64,000 nt of DNA from Ciborinia camelliae. Lineage: Eukaryota; Ascomycota; Leotiomycetes; Helotiales; Sclerotiniaceae. Below the pieces are notes generated by a model. That model saw nothing but the letters and a program-made list of their open reading frames with translations, made no database searches and was not told the origin of the DNA. Where the stretch lies: positions 3,000,288 through 3,064,287 of the forward strand of contig JANPYM010000001.1 of NCBI GenBank assembly GCA_025890175.1. The letters are read 5' to 3'. This document shows, piece after piece, positions 1-11,198 of this stretch; the first letter of the stretch is position 1; each line of letters begins with the position of its first letter. Both the position numbers and the translations under genes were made by a program.

Positions 1-1
1 T

Positions 2-175
2 ACTTCAGATGGAGGTGTGCCTCTTGCGGGAGGTCCGGGAGGTCCTGGGGGTCCAGGGGGTCCACCACCTAATGGAACGTTTCCAGGTGGACCGAATGGA
101 ACATTTCCCGGAGGACCGAGACCATCGATTAGTTCGAGTTCCACTATTAGTGTAGCATCGACAACTACTTTGTGA
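2..175 (+). CDS. C-terminal end of a Gly/Pro-rich protein (partial)
   Basis: The frame that starts at base 2 is open from the window edge to a TGA at 173-175, giving 57 residues. It is rich in GGPGGPGG-type runs and contains two NGTFPGGP units. It ends in a Ser/Thr-rich tail (SISSSSTISVAS...). The composition suggests the end of a secreted or wall-associated low-complexity protein, but no domain is visible and the rest lies outside the window. The function cannot be assigned. Confidence is moderate because the frame is short and supported only by composition and the internal repeat. Confidence 0.5.
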   Translation, partial: TSDGGVPLAGGPGGPGGPGGPPPNGTFPGGPNGTFPGGPRPSISSSSTISVASTTTL

Positions 176-1158
176 GGTTGTGAGGGTGTGTGGTGATGAG
201 GTGATGAGTTTGTGAAAATGTGGGAAGGGCGGTTGAGATTTCTTTTGCGGGAAGTAGAAGTGGTTATTATATTCATTTTCACTCGGGTCATGGGGTGTAA
301 TCTGAAATATTCCTCGCCGTTTATTCTCGGATCATCTCACTTCCCACCCCCACACTCTTTTTCCAATGTATTTTTGCACAGGAGTTGGTTTAGTCAAATG
401 CTTCTTGTGTTGATGATGCTTTGAAGTCACTCTTTTCTTTGAGGTCGGTATTCTAGTTAGGATTGAAATATATTGTGTTGTCTTTCGCTTGATTCGTGGT
501 CTTTGTGAAATCAATGAGTTTGTTAAGATTTTATTGTGGGTAGTACAGTAGAAACTTATTGAATAATATCCATTTGGGGAGAATGGTAAAATTGGCGAGG
601 ATGGATGGTATTGGGGATCACTATAATTTAGGTGTAATTTATATATGGAGGTGATGGGGAGGAACAATTGGTGAAGGTTAAGATTATGGAGTTAAGGTTT
701 GGAAGGAGTGGTAGGTTGTAGGAGAAGAGTGGGAGAGGGGAGTAAGGGCATGGATATGAATCACTAAGTGGTGAAAGGATAATAAATGAGAATTTGGGAG
801 ATGAGAATTAGAGATATGTTTTTCCTATAGAGTAGATTAGAGTCACCAAGTCATGTGTGGGGAAGAGGACATGAGAAAAAACGATTTCATTTCGGCATTA
901 TTTAGTATATCCCGTGCCTTGACAGTTATATAGAAAGACGAGCTGATCGTAGGTCCCAAGGGGCGTAGTGAAAGCTCGCATAGAAAGATACAAAAGATTC
1001 GTTTGAAATCCGTTAACGCCAAGATCATCCTGCTTCGAAATCATCACCCGTAAATAGTATTTCCTCCAGCCTCCCAAACCTTCACCTGAATCGAGACTCT
1101 CCTTCTCCTGCATCGTATTTCCTCTTGCTGGTCCTCCACCTCATACATCTTGCGGCAT
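176..1158. other. Intergenic, no gene seen
   Basis: No convincing coding region was found. A stretch at about 938-973 resembles one at about 4606-4640 on the other side of the STAND gene; see the findings. Confidence 0.5.
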
Positions 1159-4100
1159 TTAAACATCCTTGACTTTTCCTTTTGTCCTAATAACCAATTC
1201 CTCGCCTTCTCCTTCTTCTGCAGTAACAGAACCTAGAGCTTGCTCCATGTCCGAATCCAGAGACTCGTGTAAAGTTTGCTTGGAAATAGAGAGTTCATCA
1301 TCGAGCTCAGGATCGTCAGATTGTGCATCGTTCTCGAGATCCGATTCTTCGCCCGATTTGGAATTTTCAGATTGTGTGTCGCTTTCGAGATCGGAGGTTT
1401 GACTTGCGGATGAGGTTCTCTTACTTTTTGACCGCTGTAAGCGATCAATATGGCAGGTGCGACTATAGGGTCCATATATATATATGGCCTCACGATCGTA
1501 GCTTTAATAAATCAACCCTTCCACACCTACGACGAGAACCCTCCCATCTCTTTCCAATTGTTGTTCAACCTTCTGGCGTACCCTCATGTACCAACCCTCG
1601 GACTTTATGGTTAGAGGATTCTCGGGTCCGAATATTGTTAGACGTTTTTCATAGACATCTTCAAAATATGAGAGAGCTTCGGAGTATCTTCCTTGGTCGT
1701 CGAGTAATATGGCTAACTCTAATGTATAGGTAATTGTCTTTTGATGACTTACCCCTAATATTCGTTGGCTGTCTTTGATCAGGGTCCGGAAAAGGATTTC
1801 CGCCCCAGCAAAGTTTCCTGCGCTGCGAAGAACCCGAGCAAGGCCGTTTCTACTCTGTAATGTTTGGATTTTCTCAGGTCCAAGAACTCTCTGCTCTATC
1901 TCGATAACTTGTCGAAATAATTCCTCAGCTTTAACATGTTCTTTCCGTTCCATCAGACTCCATGCAAGGTTATGTGTAGCTAGCAATACATCAAGATGCT
2001 CGGGATCATATTTTCCTTTACGAATATTGAGAACTTGCTGGTCTATTTCAAATGATTCTTCGAATTCTGCTTGTCTATTAAGCACATGCGACAATCCGGC
2101 GAGAACATTTAGAGTTTTGGCGTGATTCGGTCCGTATTTTTGCACACTAGCTTCTACCCATCTTCGTGCAGTCATCTCCGATTCCATGTAGAAGCCGCAT
2201 TCTATGTATAGTTCTGTAAACCAGTCATATGGATATACCATATCTTTACTGAACATGGTATATCTTTTGAGTGTTACCATCAGATTTCAATTCTCCTCAT
2301 GAACATTGATGAGACAGTATTTCCTGCCGTAGCGGTAAAGGCATCATAAACGTTTCATCAGTATATGCACTAAGAACCGCAAGGTCGTAGCATAGTTGCG
2401 GAGGAGCGCGCAACCGAATCCAGTCCTGAACCAAAGGGTGTAGAGATAGATGACAATGGTTATCCTTGTCTCGATACCAGCTTTGGATCAAAGAGAGTCG
2501 AGAGAGCTCGTTCAGGATATCCACAAATTTCTGCTGATTCCATTTTTTGTTTTCGTCAAGAAATAAACCTAAATATAAAGAGCTCTTTGTGATCGCTGTG
2601 TCCATATCAGAATTGAGCTCTTTTGAATTGAAATCAGGCTCATACATATAGGAACCACACTTACCAGTGTGCCGAAACTTGAATATATGTTCCGAAGAAA
2701 TCTTGAATATATGTTCAGATATATGTTGACAATCGAAAAAAGCAAACAAAGTCAGAATTACCGACTTGTAATTTTTCTCATCATCGTGCTTCTCTAGTTG
2801 TTGGTAGGAGAGTTCCCAGGTTGTAAAGACATTCAATGCTGTTTCGTCTGCTGCTTCCCCAATTTTACGGCGATATTGGGACAGCTTTGGAGTTTCTTGT
2901 AAAATTGCTTCTCGTTGGCGATTGTAATTGTCTATAAAGTGCGACAGTTTGATCTTTTGGGTTTGAATATATGATCCAGCTTGTGTAATGGCCAGGGGAT
3001 GGTGTCCTAGCCGCTCAACAATAGTGTATGCATCTTCGCGCGATGCGGCATCGCCTACTCGACTTTGTCTAATGAGAAGATCACAAGCATCGTCTCTTGG
3101 AAGGCCGGGTAGCTCAATATCATGATTTGTCTCCGCTAAAGTGGCGGTATCTGCGTGCCTACTCGTTATCAAAATTCGGCCATGTCGCCCCGATGGCATA
3201 AAATCAGGCAGATGAAAACTTGAAGGATCGTCGTGATTGTGGAAAACCACCAACCACGGCTCATGCCATTCTCGAAGTTTGTCTAAGACCAAGGTGACTT
3301 CTTGATTATCTTCTGCAGAATCTGCTGGGCTCCTGATACGCCCCAATATTGTCTCAAAGTCTTTCTTGAGTGTATTATCGGATGTTGCATCGACCCAGAA
3401 TATGGTTTGGATATCTTTTCTTTTTGCACGATGGCAATACTCAAGTGCAATTTGAGTCTTGCCTTGTCCTCCTAAGCCTCGGAGAACAACAACCTTGGGC
3501 CCAGATTCAGAAGACAATCCTTTCTCTATCCTGTCTAGAATATCTTCACGCCCAATAAAGCCACTGACTTGAAGATTTGGTACGATGAAGTGTTTCTTGT
3601 TGGAGGATTTTGTAGAAGGGATATGCTCCGATTGGGAATTCATCTAGGTAATTGTTAGTTGTGCTTGGTGTGTAAACGTAGCGGCTTGTTTGGCTACCGA
3701 TTTGAGTATAGACTTGACGTCCGTAACATCGTTTGCAACCGCGCCAACGGTCAATTTTATGTCTTTTGCATGGCGATTGACTGTCTGCAATAAAGATCTT
3801 GAAAACTTAGTAGATTGAACAAGTTATAGCAACACACTCTTACAAATCAGTCTTTTGGATATATAGGTTCAACGAGCACTTCTCCCTTTCGAGATCCGCA
3901 AGCATAGAGGATATCTTCTTGGCCGCCCTCCCTCCCGTAAATGCTTTTCGTAATTTCATCCATTTTCCATCTTCCGGAGTAGCAAGATAGCTTCCAAGGT
4001 TGTGCTCAAGGTCTTTTGCAGAGCGAAGACAAGTCTTCAGAACGGAAGAAATTTCGGGCGTTTGCAGCGAGGCATTCTTGGTAACTAACTCAAGAAGGGT

Positions 4101-4255
4101 CATAAGTTGCTCAATCTGTTGTATTTGTCTACTAATCTTCTCCGGACCATGTTTCATTTGCGTCCTGATTCGCTCAAAAACTTGATAGTATCGTAACTTT
4201 GCTGGGCGATTTGAGAAGATGCTGCAACGGCGCCCAAGATTGACATTGGATCCAT
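1159..4255 (-). pseudogene. STAND protein gene (SesA-like N-terminus, NB-ARC, TPR), apparently damaged
   Basis: This is a minus-strand NOD-like gene of the fungal incompatibility/immunity type. The start at 4255 (MDPMSILGAVAAS) begins a helical N-terminal domain like those preceding NACHT/NB-ARC proteins (SesA-like). That frame stops at 4154-4156. The same domain continues in another frame (RTQMKHGPEKI to LYIQKTDL), so one base appears to be missing near 4166-4172. Introns at 3798-3843 and 3644-3697 keep phase and join a coiled linker to the NB-ARC part, with P-loop GLGGQGKT, LVVFHN and ILITSR. The NB-ARC frame stops at 2297; kinesin-light-chain-like TPRs resume in another frame at 2280-1504. 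After TAA (1504-1506) the same frame stays open for 114 acidic codons to 1159. Such proteins sense ligands and trigger cell death or defence through the N-terminal domain. Weak introns could explain one break, but three lesions favour a decaying gene or poor sequence. Confidence 0.75.
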
Positions 4256-4940
4256 ATCTGAGAATCAAATAGTATGCCAATATAGGTATATATATCGTTC
4301 AAAAGAAATAAAATTTGGGATGGAAGATTCAAATGCCCAGACTAGTGAAATATTATGATATAGTACCTTGTTATGAATTTTGAAATGCAGAAAACATGGA
4401 GATCTAAAGGGGACTGTAACAGTTTGAATGTGCGCAGCCCCCAAAGAGATAGAATGACAAGTACGGGGGCTCAACAGCCAGCCATGTCAGCGTACTATTT
4501 TTACTGTAATCTAGAGGACACGAGAGGGGCGAATCGCAATCGTAGCACTACTTAGATGGGTAGAGCTAATATTTTTCTTCATGAGTGTCTAATAAGCTAC
4601 GCAGTACGAGCTGGTCGAAGGTCGTAAGGGGCGTGAAATTTTTTAGCCCCGAACGGCCGTTTGATCGCGAACTGTCAACCTGGTATGATTTTACGTATCG
4701 ACAGGGTTTTTATGCTATGTATGATGTGTCTGGTCTCTCTAGGTCACGATCCACTTGTATCGCGATGTTGTGATTAGATGGCTAAATAATCTAATAAGCC
4801 GAACGAACTGAAGAACAGATTTTAGAAAGTCCATAACTCAAATCGTATGAAAGTACAGATTCGGCGATATGGAAGTGCAGTGCAGGCCAGCCAGCAAGAT
4901 CTGGTAGGCCAACAGGGAGCCCAAAGGAATCAATGTATAA
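4256..4940. other. Intergenic, no gene seen
   Basis: Spacer between the divergent STAND and Eme1-like genes. Short frames here show no domain or codon bias that I trust. Confidence 0.5.
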
Positions 4941-4942
4941 TC

Positions 4943-4996
4943 TATCACGTGATAACGCGTATTAGCGTGGCGGGAGGCGATAATTTTTGGCGCGAC
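4943..4996 (+). promoter_or_regulatory. Putative cell-cycle promoter elements of the Eme1-like gene
   Basis: A perfect 12-bp palindrome TATCACGTGATA (4943-4954) contains the E-box CACGTG. It is followed directly by ACGCGT (4955-4960), the MluI cell-cycle box bound by MBF in yeasts. A TTTTTGGCGCGA element, similar to E2F/MBF-type sites, lies near 4984-4995. All are within about 200 bp of the start codon at 5145. The sites are read from the sequence; their use is inferred from the DNA-repair role of the gene. Confidence 0.45.
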
Positions 4997-5144
4997 TTGC
5001 TGTATTGGAAGAGTGCAAAACGAACTTATGCTATCAATTGTTTCGCTTTCCTTCAATTCAACGTAATAATTTCTTTGCTTTTGATTTGAATCAACACAAT
5101 TGCCTATATTTCGATCTGCACATTCACATTTTAATATCAACAAA

Positions 5145-7160
5145 ATGCAAGAGTTTGTCGATTTGACAACTCCAACTCCAAGTCCGGAGCCAGAGCTGCC
5201 GAAGGCTCGAACCAAAGTCGCCCCCAAAGTCGCCCCCAATGTTCTTCTTGAAGATATACCACAAAATATTCCCAGACCACCCACGGTGCAGTTATTCGAT
5301 TATAGTTTTGCAAATTTTGACAATGCGACGAGTGCCGAAACATTCAAGGACTCGACCCCAAACCTTCCCATAAAATCCAGGCATCCCAAAGCTTCCAAGA
5401 CCATCAAACTTGACGATGGCAATGCGATTCAATTGTGGTCTGATGACTTTGACACGACACTTGGTTCTATATTGAATACTACACCTGCGAAGCGGAATGC
5501 TGAATTATCGAAGAAGAATGAAGGGGGCAACGATCCTATTAATTTAACTTCGGATGATCCGTTTACTTCCCCCCCACCTGCGAAACGAAGGAAAGCATCG
5601 CCCCCGAAAGATAAAGCGCCACGTATAGCAGACGGATACAAGCGCACCGTTTCCAATATCGAGTCCGTCGAAACGAGCAAAACAAGATCAAACAAATACA
5701 GTTTAAACCGATCGAAGTCTCTGGGCGCGGACCCTATATTGTTTACAAGCTCGCCAGATGTGTCTGCGGTACGATCAAGACAGGGGAAGGGGAAGGTGTT
5801 ATGCAGTCGATATGATGAGAACGAAGACGAGATGGAGGTGGAGGTACTACGGAAGAAGGCCGACATGCCAGATCCTTCAGAGCTCGATGATTCGGACGAG
5901 TTTCCATCCATTGAGAATCTAAAATATTGGGCTCCACCTTCCAAGAAAACAAAAAAACCTGAAGAACCGATGGCCAATTACTACGATGATGACGATATAA
6001 CTCCAGAGAAGAGGAAGCGGGAAAAGGTTGAGAAGGTCAAGGATAAAGTTTTGAGTGCAGCAGAAAAGAAAGCTGCTAAAGATGCCGAAAGGGAGCAAAA
6101 GCGCATCGACAAAGAGTTTGCCAAGGCCGAGAAAGAGCGAGAAAAGGAAAAAGCAAAAGATCTTGCTAAGGTCAATATTGACCGCACCAAGCCGGAAACC
6201 TCGACTCCAGAAATGATTGTTGATTTGCCTTCATGTATTCAGGATAAGAGTAATATGGCCCTGAGAACTCGTATCGACATTCTACTCAAAGAATTGAATG
6301 TCCAGCAGTCTCAATGGGAGAACTCGGACTTAGTCATTAAATGGCGTCGAAAGGTTATTTCGGAATACAGCGAAGAAAGTGATATCTGGGAACCCAAATC
6401 ACTGCAGATCAAGGATGAAAAGCACATTCTATGTGTTATACCAGCAAAGAAATTCGTTGATATGGCTATGGCGAGAGGAGATATAGATCTAGATACTCAC
6501 GTTTCTGTCCTCAAATCACAATTCGAATTCTGCAAGCTTATATATCTCATCGAAGGCCTCACAGCATGGCAAAACAAAAATCGGAACATAAAAGACCGAC
6601 AGTACAAAGCCGCAGTCAGAAGTCGAATACCAGAGGATGAAGTAGGAAGTACCGGCAGCCAGAGAAGAAGTGCACCGCAAGCCGAATACGTCGAAAACGC
6701 AGATAATGCAATCGAGGATGCTTTACTCAACTTGGAAGTCCTTCATAAAGTAAAGTATTGGCTCACAACCAATGCCCAAGACAGTGCAAAATGGGTCTCA
6801 CAATTTACCAAGCACATCTCTACGATTCCATATCTGGCCCAACGCGAAGCTTTCGGTTTAAATTTCTGCATGGCGGGTGGCCAGTTCAAATCCGGTAAGG
6901 ATACCACCGATACTTATATTAAGATGTTGGAAGAAATCCACCTTGTGACGGAGAAGATGGCTGAGGGTATCGTGGCGGAATATCCGACCCCTCAAGCGCT
7001 TCTAAAGGGGTTTAAGGAAGGCGGTCCCTCGGCATTGGAAGGGTGTCGAAAAATGGCAAATAAGAATGGAGCCTTGACAGATACGAGGATTGGGAAGGCT
7101 ATCAGTAGGAGGGTGTACAGAATTTTTACGGAAGAGGATCCGGAGAGTTTAGATGTATAG
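5145..7160 (+). CDS. eme1: Eme1/Mms4-like subunit of the Mus81 structure-specific endonuclease
   Basis: This is a single-exon gene of 671 residues. The frame is open from 5100, but the ATG at 5145 has a good context (CAAAATGC). Eme1/Mms4 is the non-catalytic partner of Mus81; the pair cuts branched DNA at stalled forks and recombination intermediates in the nucleus. The N-terminal half is disordered. It starts with an acidic VDLTTPTPSPEPE stretch that looks like a SUMO-interacting motif and continues with basic patches (AKRRKAS) and a Lys/Glu-rich coiled segment. The C-terminal half has the ERCC4-like fold pattern (DKSNMALRTRID, HILCVIPAKKFVDM, LIYLIEGLTAW). It ends with a helix-hairpin-helix-like tail (AEYPTPQALLKGFKEGG, RIGKAISRRVYRIF). 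The catalytic ERKxxxD motif of Mus81 is absent, as expected for Eme1. Confidence 0.85.
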   Translation: MQEFVDLTTPTPSPEPELPKARTKVAPKVAPNVLLEDIPQNIPRPPTVQLFDYSFANFDNATSAETFKDSTPNLPIKSRHPKASKTIKLDDGNAIQLWSDDFDTTLGSILNTTPAKRNAELSKKNEGGNDPINLTSDDPFTSPPPAKRRKASPPKDKAPRIADGYKRTVSNIESVETSKTRSNKYSLNRSKSLGADPILFTSSPDVSAVRSRQGKGKVLCSRYDENEDEMEVEVLRKKADMPDPSELDDSDEFPSIENLKYWAPPSKKTKKPEEPMANYYDDDDITPEKRKREKVEKVKDKVLSAAEKKAAKDAEREQKRIDKEFAKAEKEREKEKAKDLAKVNIDRTKPETSTPEMIVDLPSCIQDKSNMALRTRIDILLKELNVQQSQWENSDLVIKWRRKVISEYSEESDIWEPKSLQIKDEKHILCVIPAKKFVDMAMARGDIDLDTHVSVLKSQFEFCKLIYLIEGLTAWQNKNRNIKDRQYKAAVRSRIPEDEVGSTGSQRRSAPQAEYVENADNAIEDALLNLEVLHKVKYWLTTNAQDSAKWVSQFTKHISTIPYLAQREAFGLNFCMAGGQFKSGKDTTDTYIKMLEEIHLVTEKMAEGIVAEYPTPQALLKGFKEGGPSALEGCRKMANKNGALTDTRIGKAISRRVYRIFTEEDPESLDV

Positions 7161-9097
7161 GGGTGCGTGGACTTTGGAGTTTTTGGGCATATTTTTGGGG
7201 CTCTTGGGAAGAGAGGATAAGACAATAATTATCAATGTGTAGAGTTTTTTTTGGGACATTCAAAATTCTTTCTCCTATATGGAGCCTGGGGGGCTTTTGG
7301 TACGGAAATTCTTGGGCTCAAGATCAAGAGGAGTTGGTAAGAAAATTGGTGCCGTGGAAAATATTGAGCTTTGGTTTGTACATGCATCGATATTTATTGC
7401 ACGGTATATTTTGTCTTGCCATGAACATACAAGCACAATACATTATTTTAGATTCTTCACCATAATTATCCTCCTCCAAAGCTATGATCAAGATAAGAGG
7501 CTCATGATACATGTGTCTGCAAGGAAGAATCATCCATGAGTCAAAGCGCAGTTGTAAGAATTATTTGAGGATAGTTTCTCTTCTCAGGTAACAGATAATT
7601 AGTCTACGTATTTTGAGACGTTTAGCTTTTGGTCCACCCCATAATCTGATAAAGTCTCTGTCTCTATCCATAAATTATAATTTTGTATTTATCATTTTTC
7701 GTCCGCTCAACCTCAGTAGTCTGAGCTATCATGGCCGGCATGCAATCCCTATGAACTGCCTGGCCCCTCGATTCTGCGAATCTGCCTGTCCGTATTCCTC
7801 ATACTCCATAAATTTTCGCAAGATAGCCGTTCTATTTTGATCGATCTAATACGTCGAACAATATCCCCACACCAATTAAACCAGCCCAAGCCAAGTTCAA
7901 AAATCAATCAATCAAACCGGAATCTCCTTGACTCCATACTATTCTTCCAATCGCCTATTTGCTTCTTTTTTTGGCTCTTCTCTAGTGATGTCTTCGAACA
8001 TCATCATAACTAGCGCATCTCGTTCTTTCATGGGAGTCATGTCATTGGCCCGTCCCTCTTATCTCTCTTCTGCTTGCTCTCCCCCTTTTCCTTCCCCTTC
8101 CCCTTCGATCTCGATATCTCAATTTATCGTTATCACTATCTCGTAATCTCCTTTCATTACCAAGATTAATCGCATCCGTTGCATCAGTCTCATCCATCTC
8201 ATCTCTCGCTTTTCTTTCCTTTCCTCTCACAATCTTGCCTACCCCTTGTATCCTTAAAATCATCATTCAGCCCCCTCATTTCCTTCCCATCCCTCTCCTT
8301 CTACTCTCCCACCTCCCCATCAAAGACCGCGACCTCTCCAAACACAACTCCATCCCCACCACTATCGCCGTAGCTGCCAGCGGCCACTCTACTCTTCCAT
8401 ACCCTCCCTTTACTGATCGCCTAAGCATGGATTCTAACCCCTCGGATATATTCTAACCTTATAGGCATGTGGCGGAGCAGGTGTCACAACGCCGAACCTC
8501 TTGTCAACGATAGTCAAAAGCTACCAACGTTCATTAGATATATCCCATGAGTAGTCAAGTCAGTGAGCAAATACATTCCAAAAGAAATCAAGCAGAAAAG
8601 CACCTGAAATGAGTGAGAATGTAAGTTACGTGCCAATGGCTGAGCAAATATCATTACAGTTTGGGAATCCGAGAACTATTTCGCTTTTGGTTGTGGAATC
8701 TTGCATGGGATCCCGAAAGAGGTTAGAAAAACGTGTAAAGACCACTGAGAATTACGCTGGTTACCGAGTTTGGTTCTAGTATAACAACTATCGTTGATTT
8801 TCCTGGGATAAAACCAAGAAATGTAAGATTACAAAGTTTGTACAGACATCTGCAATGTAACCATAGTCGGTGAGAACTTCCTTCCGCTCCCGAAATCGCG
8901 GCTTGTAGCATGCATGAGTTCTAGGACTACTTCAGTTAACTTTTAGAATAAAGAAGCCAAACACCCTTCGGAATGAATTCTATCTCGACCTACATTTTCC
9001 CTAAGTACCCAGCCATTTCTTACGAGATAAAGAGCCGATAAACTCTAATCCAGCGGCTCCCATCAATACGTCGGAGTAATTCTTTTCCATATTTACC
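7161..9097. other. Intergenic with a pyrimidine-rich tract
   Basis: No supported gene. The plus strand at about 8050-8400 is strongly C/T-rich, as in fungal promoters and 5' UTRs. No convincing coding exon follows it; only tiny frames occur, such as the ATG at 8427. Confidence 0.4.
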
Positions 9098-11198
9098 ATG
9101 TCGATCTTGCATCTCCTAAGATCAATCGCAATATTCACAGTATTCATCTTCACAATTGAAGGTCTCCCCCCGAGGTTAGATCCCAAATATATATGAGCAA
9201 TTTTAAGTCCACTAATGAGAAGTTCTCAGACTGGAAGAGCTTTCATATGTGCATTCTAAGCATGATTTAGGAATCTACGTCAATTACACCTCTCCTGGGA
9301 TTTGTGAGACTACGCCAGGGGTTAAGAGCTATTCCGGTTATATCCATCTCCCCAAAGAAGTGCTTGGGAAACTCGGCCCGTCTCAAAGCTATGATGTCAA
9401 TACCTTCTTCTTATTTTTTGAATCACGATCCAATCCCACAAAGGATCCGTTGACAATCTGGTTCAGCGGTGGACCCGGAGGATCAAGTTTGATCGCAGCT
9501 TTCCAAGAGAATGGACCGTGTCTCGTGAATCCCGACTCAAATAGCACACGCCTAAACCCGTGGTCGTGGAACACAGAGAGCAATATGCTCTATATAGACC
9601 AGCCAGTCCAAACTGGATTTTCATACGATAGTCTGATGAATGGAACTATCGATCAAACCGGCACAGGAGAGCCTGTGAAATGTAATTCTGAAGCTACAGA
9701 ATCAAATACCACTTTTTATCATGGCGTTTTCGCTAGCCAGAACATTTCGCAGACTGCAAATACCACAAAGATTGCAGCGGGAGCTGTTTGGCTTTTTCTC
9801 CAGTCATGGCTGAGAGAGTTCACAGAGTATGATACTAAAAACGGTCAAGTCAACATCTGGGCCGAATCTTACGGAGGCCATTACGGTCCAGTCTTTACTA
9901 AATATTTCCTTGAGAAGAATAATAAAATAGTCGATGGTTTCCTAGGGGTCATACCTGCAAAGGCCTTGCAGGTACGGACCCTAGGATTGATCAATGCATG
10001 GTTAGTTGAAATGTCCCATAGAAAGGCAATCGCTAAACCCAGGAATAGCATCGATTCTCAGGTTCCCGCAACCACGTGGCCAGAGTTTGCTTACAACAAC
10101 ACGTATGAGATTATTGCGATCAATGAAAGTGTTCATGACAAAGCCATTAATGCCTATGAGAAACCAGGAGGTTGTAGAGATCAGATCGAGTTCTGCCGTT
10201 CGATATCCGTCGGTAACGAATTCGCACAGAACTCCACTGTAAACAGCATTTGCCGGCAAGCCGATGACTGTCAAGAAGACGAAGTTGAAGGACCTTATTT
10301 CTTTTACAGTGGTCATGGAAATTTCGACTTAGCACATGGATCTATTGATCCTTTTCCTCCACCGTTTCACGTTGGTTTCTTGAATCAGCACCACATACAA
10401 AGAGCACTTGGGGTCCCACTTAACTACTCTGATTCTTCTAGTGCGGTGAGAAACAGTTTTAACAACACGGCTGACTATGTACAAGGTGGTGGAATCGAAG
10501 ATATCGAATACCTCCTGGATGCTGGTGTCAATATTGTGCTGGTATATGGCGACCGCGACTATGCCTGCCAGTGGATTGGTGGAGAGAAACTGAGCTTAGC
10601 TCTTGAATTTGTCGGTGCAGAGAGGTTTCGAACATCTGGGTATGCTCCGTTAATTGTGAACAAGACTTATATTGGAGGTATGGCAAGGCAAAGTGGTAAT
10701 CTCTCTTTCACGCGAATATTTCAGAGTGGTCACGAAGTTCCAGCATATCAACCGGAAGCCGCATTTCGTGTATTTTCTCGTTCCATCAAGGGTCTCGACA
10801 TCGGAACCGGAAAAATTAACGTCGATTCCTTTGAATATAGCACAACTGGCATACGGGATGCTTTTCAGGTCAAGAATCCGGTTCCTCCAAAACCACAGCC
10901 TACTTGTTATGTGCATAACCTGAAATATTCCTGTACAGAAGACCAGATAAAAAATGTGATTCAGGACACGGCTGTAATCCTCGATGGTATTGTAGTCGGT
11001 TACACCAATGGCACGAGTGAAGGGCTGGTTGATCTATGGACGGGCGGTCCTGGTAATTACACAGGTCCTGCTTGTTTTGACTTCTGCAATGTTACGCAGG
11101 GCGATCAAGATGATTACTACCAACCGATAACTTCACAGAAAGAACAAATGGGGCTGCAGAACCCGTCTCAGAAGGCTTTGATTGACGACACAAACTAA
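9098..11198 (+). CDS. Secreted serine carboxypeptidase, family S10
   Basis: Two exons, 9098-9174 and 9230-11198, are separated by a 55-nt intron (donor GTTAGA, branch CTAAT, acceptor TCTCAG) that keeps phase. The product is about 681 residues. Exon 1 encodes a signal peptide (MSILHLLRSIAIFTVFIFT). Family landmarks are WFSGGPGGSS near residue 104, the nucleophile motif ESYGGHYGP (Ser about 239), the acid motif VYGDRDYACQWIG near 465 and the histidine motif QSGHEVPAYQP (His about 527). There are many N-glycosylation sites. A Cys-containing extension follows the catalytic domain. S10 enzymes remove C-terminal residues from peptides in the secretory pathway or outside the cell. The gene lies upstream of the ABC transporter and the repeat-peptide genes, where a carboxypeptidase could trim C-terminal Lys-Arg after Kex2 cleavage. 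That link is inferred from position only. Confidence 0.88.
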
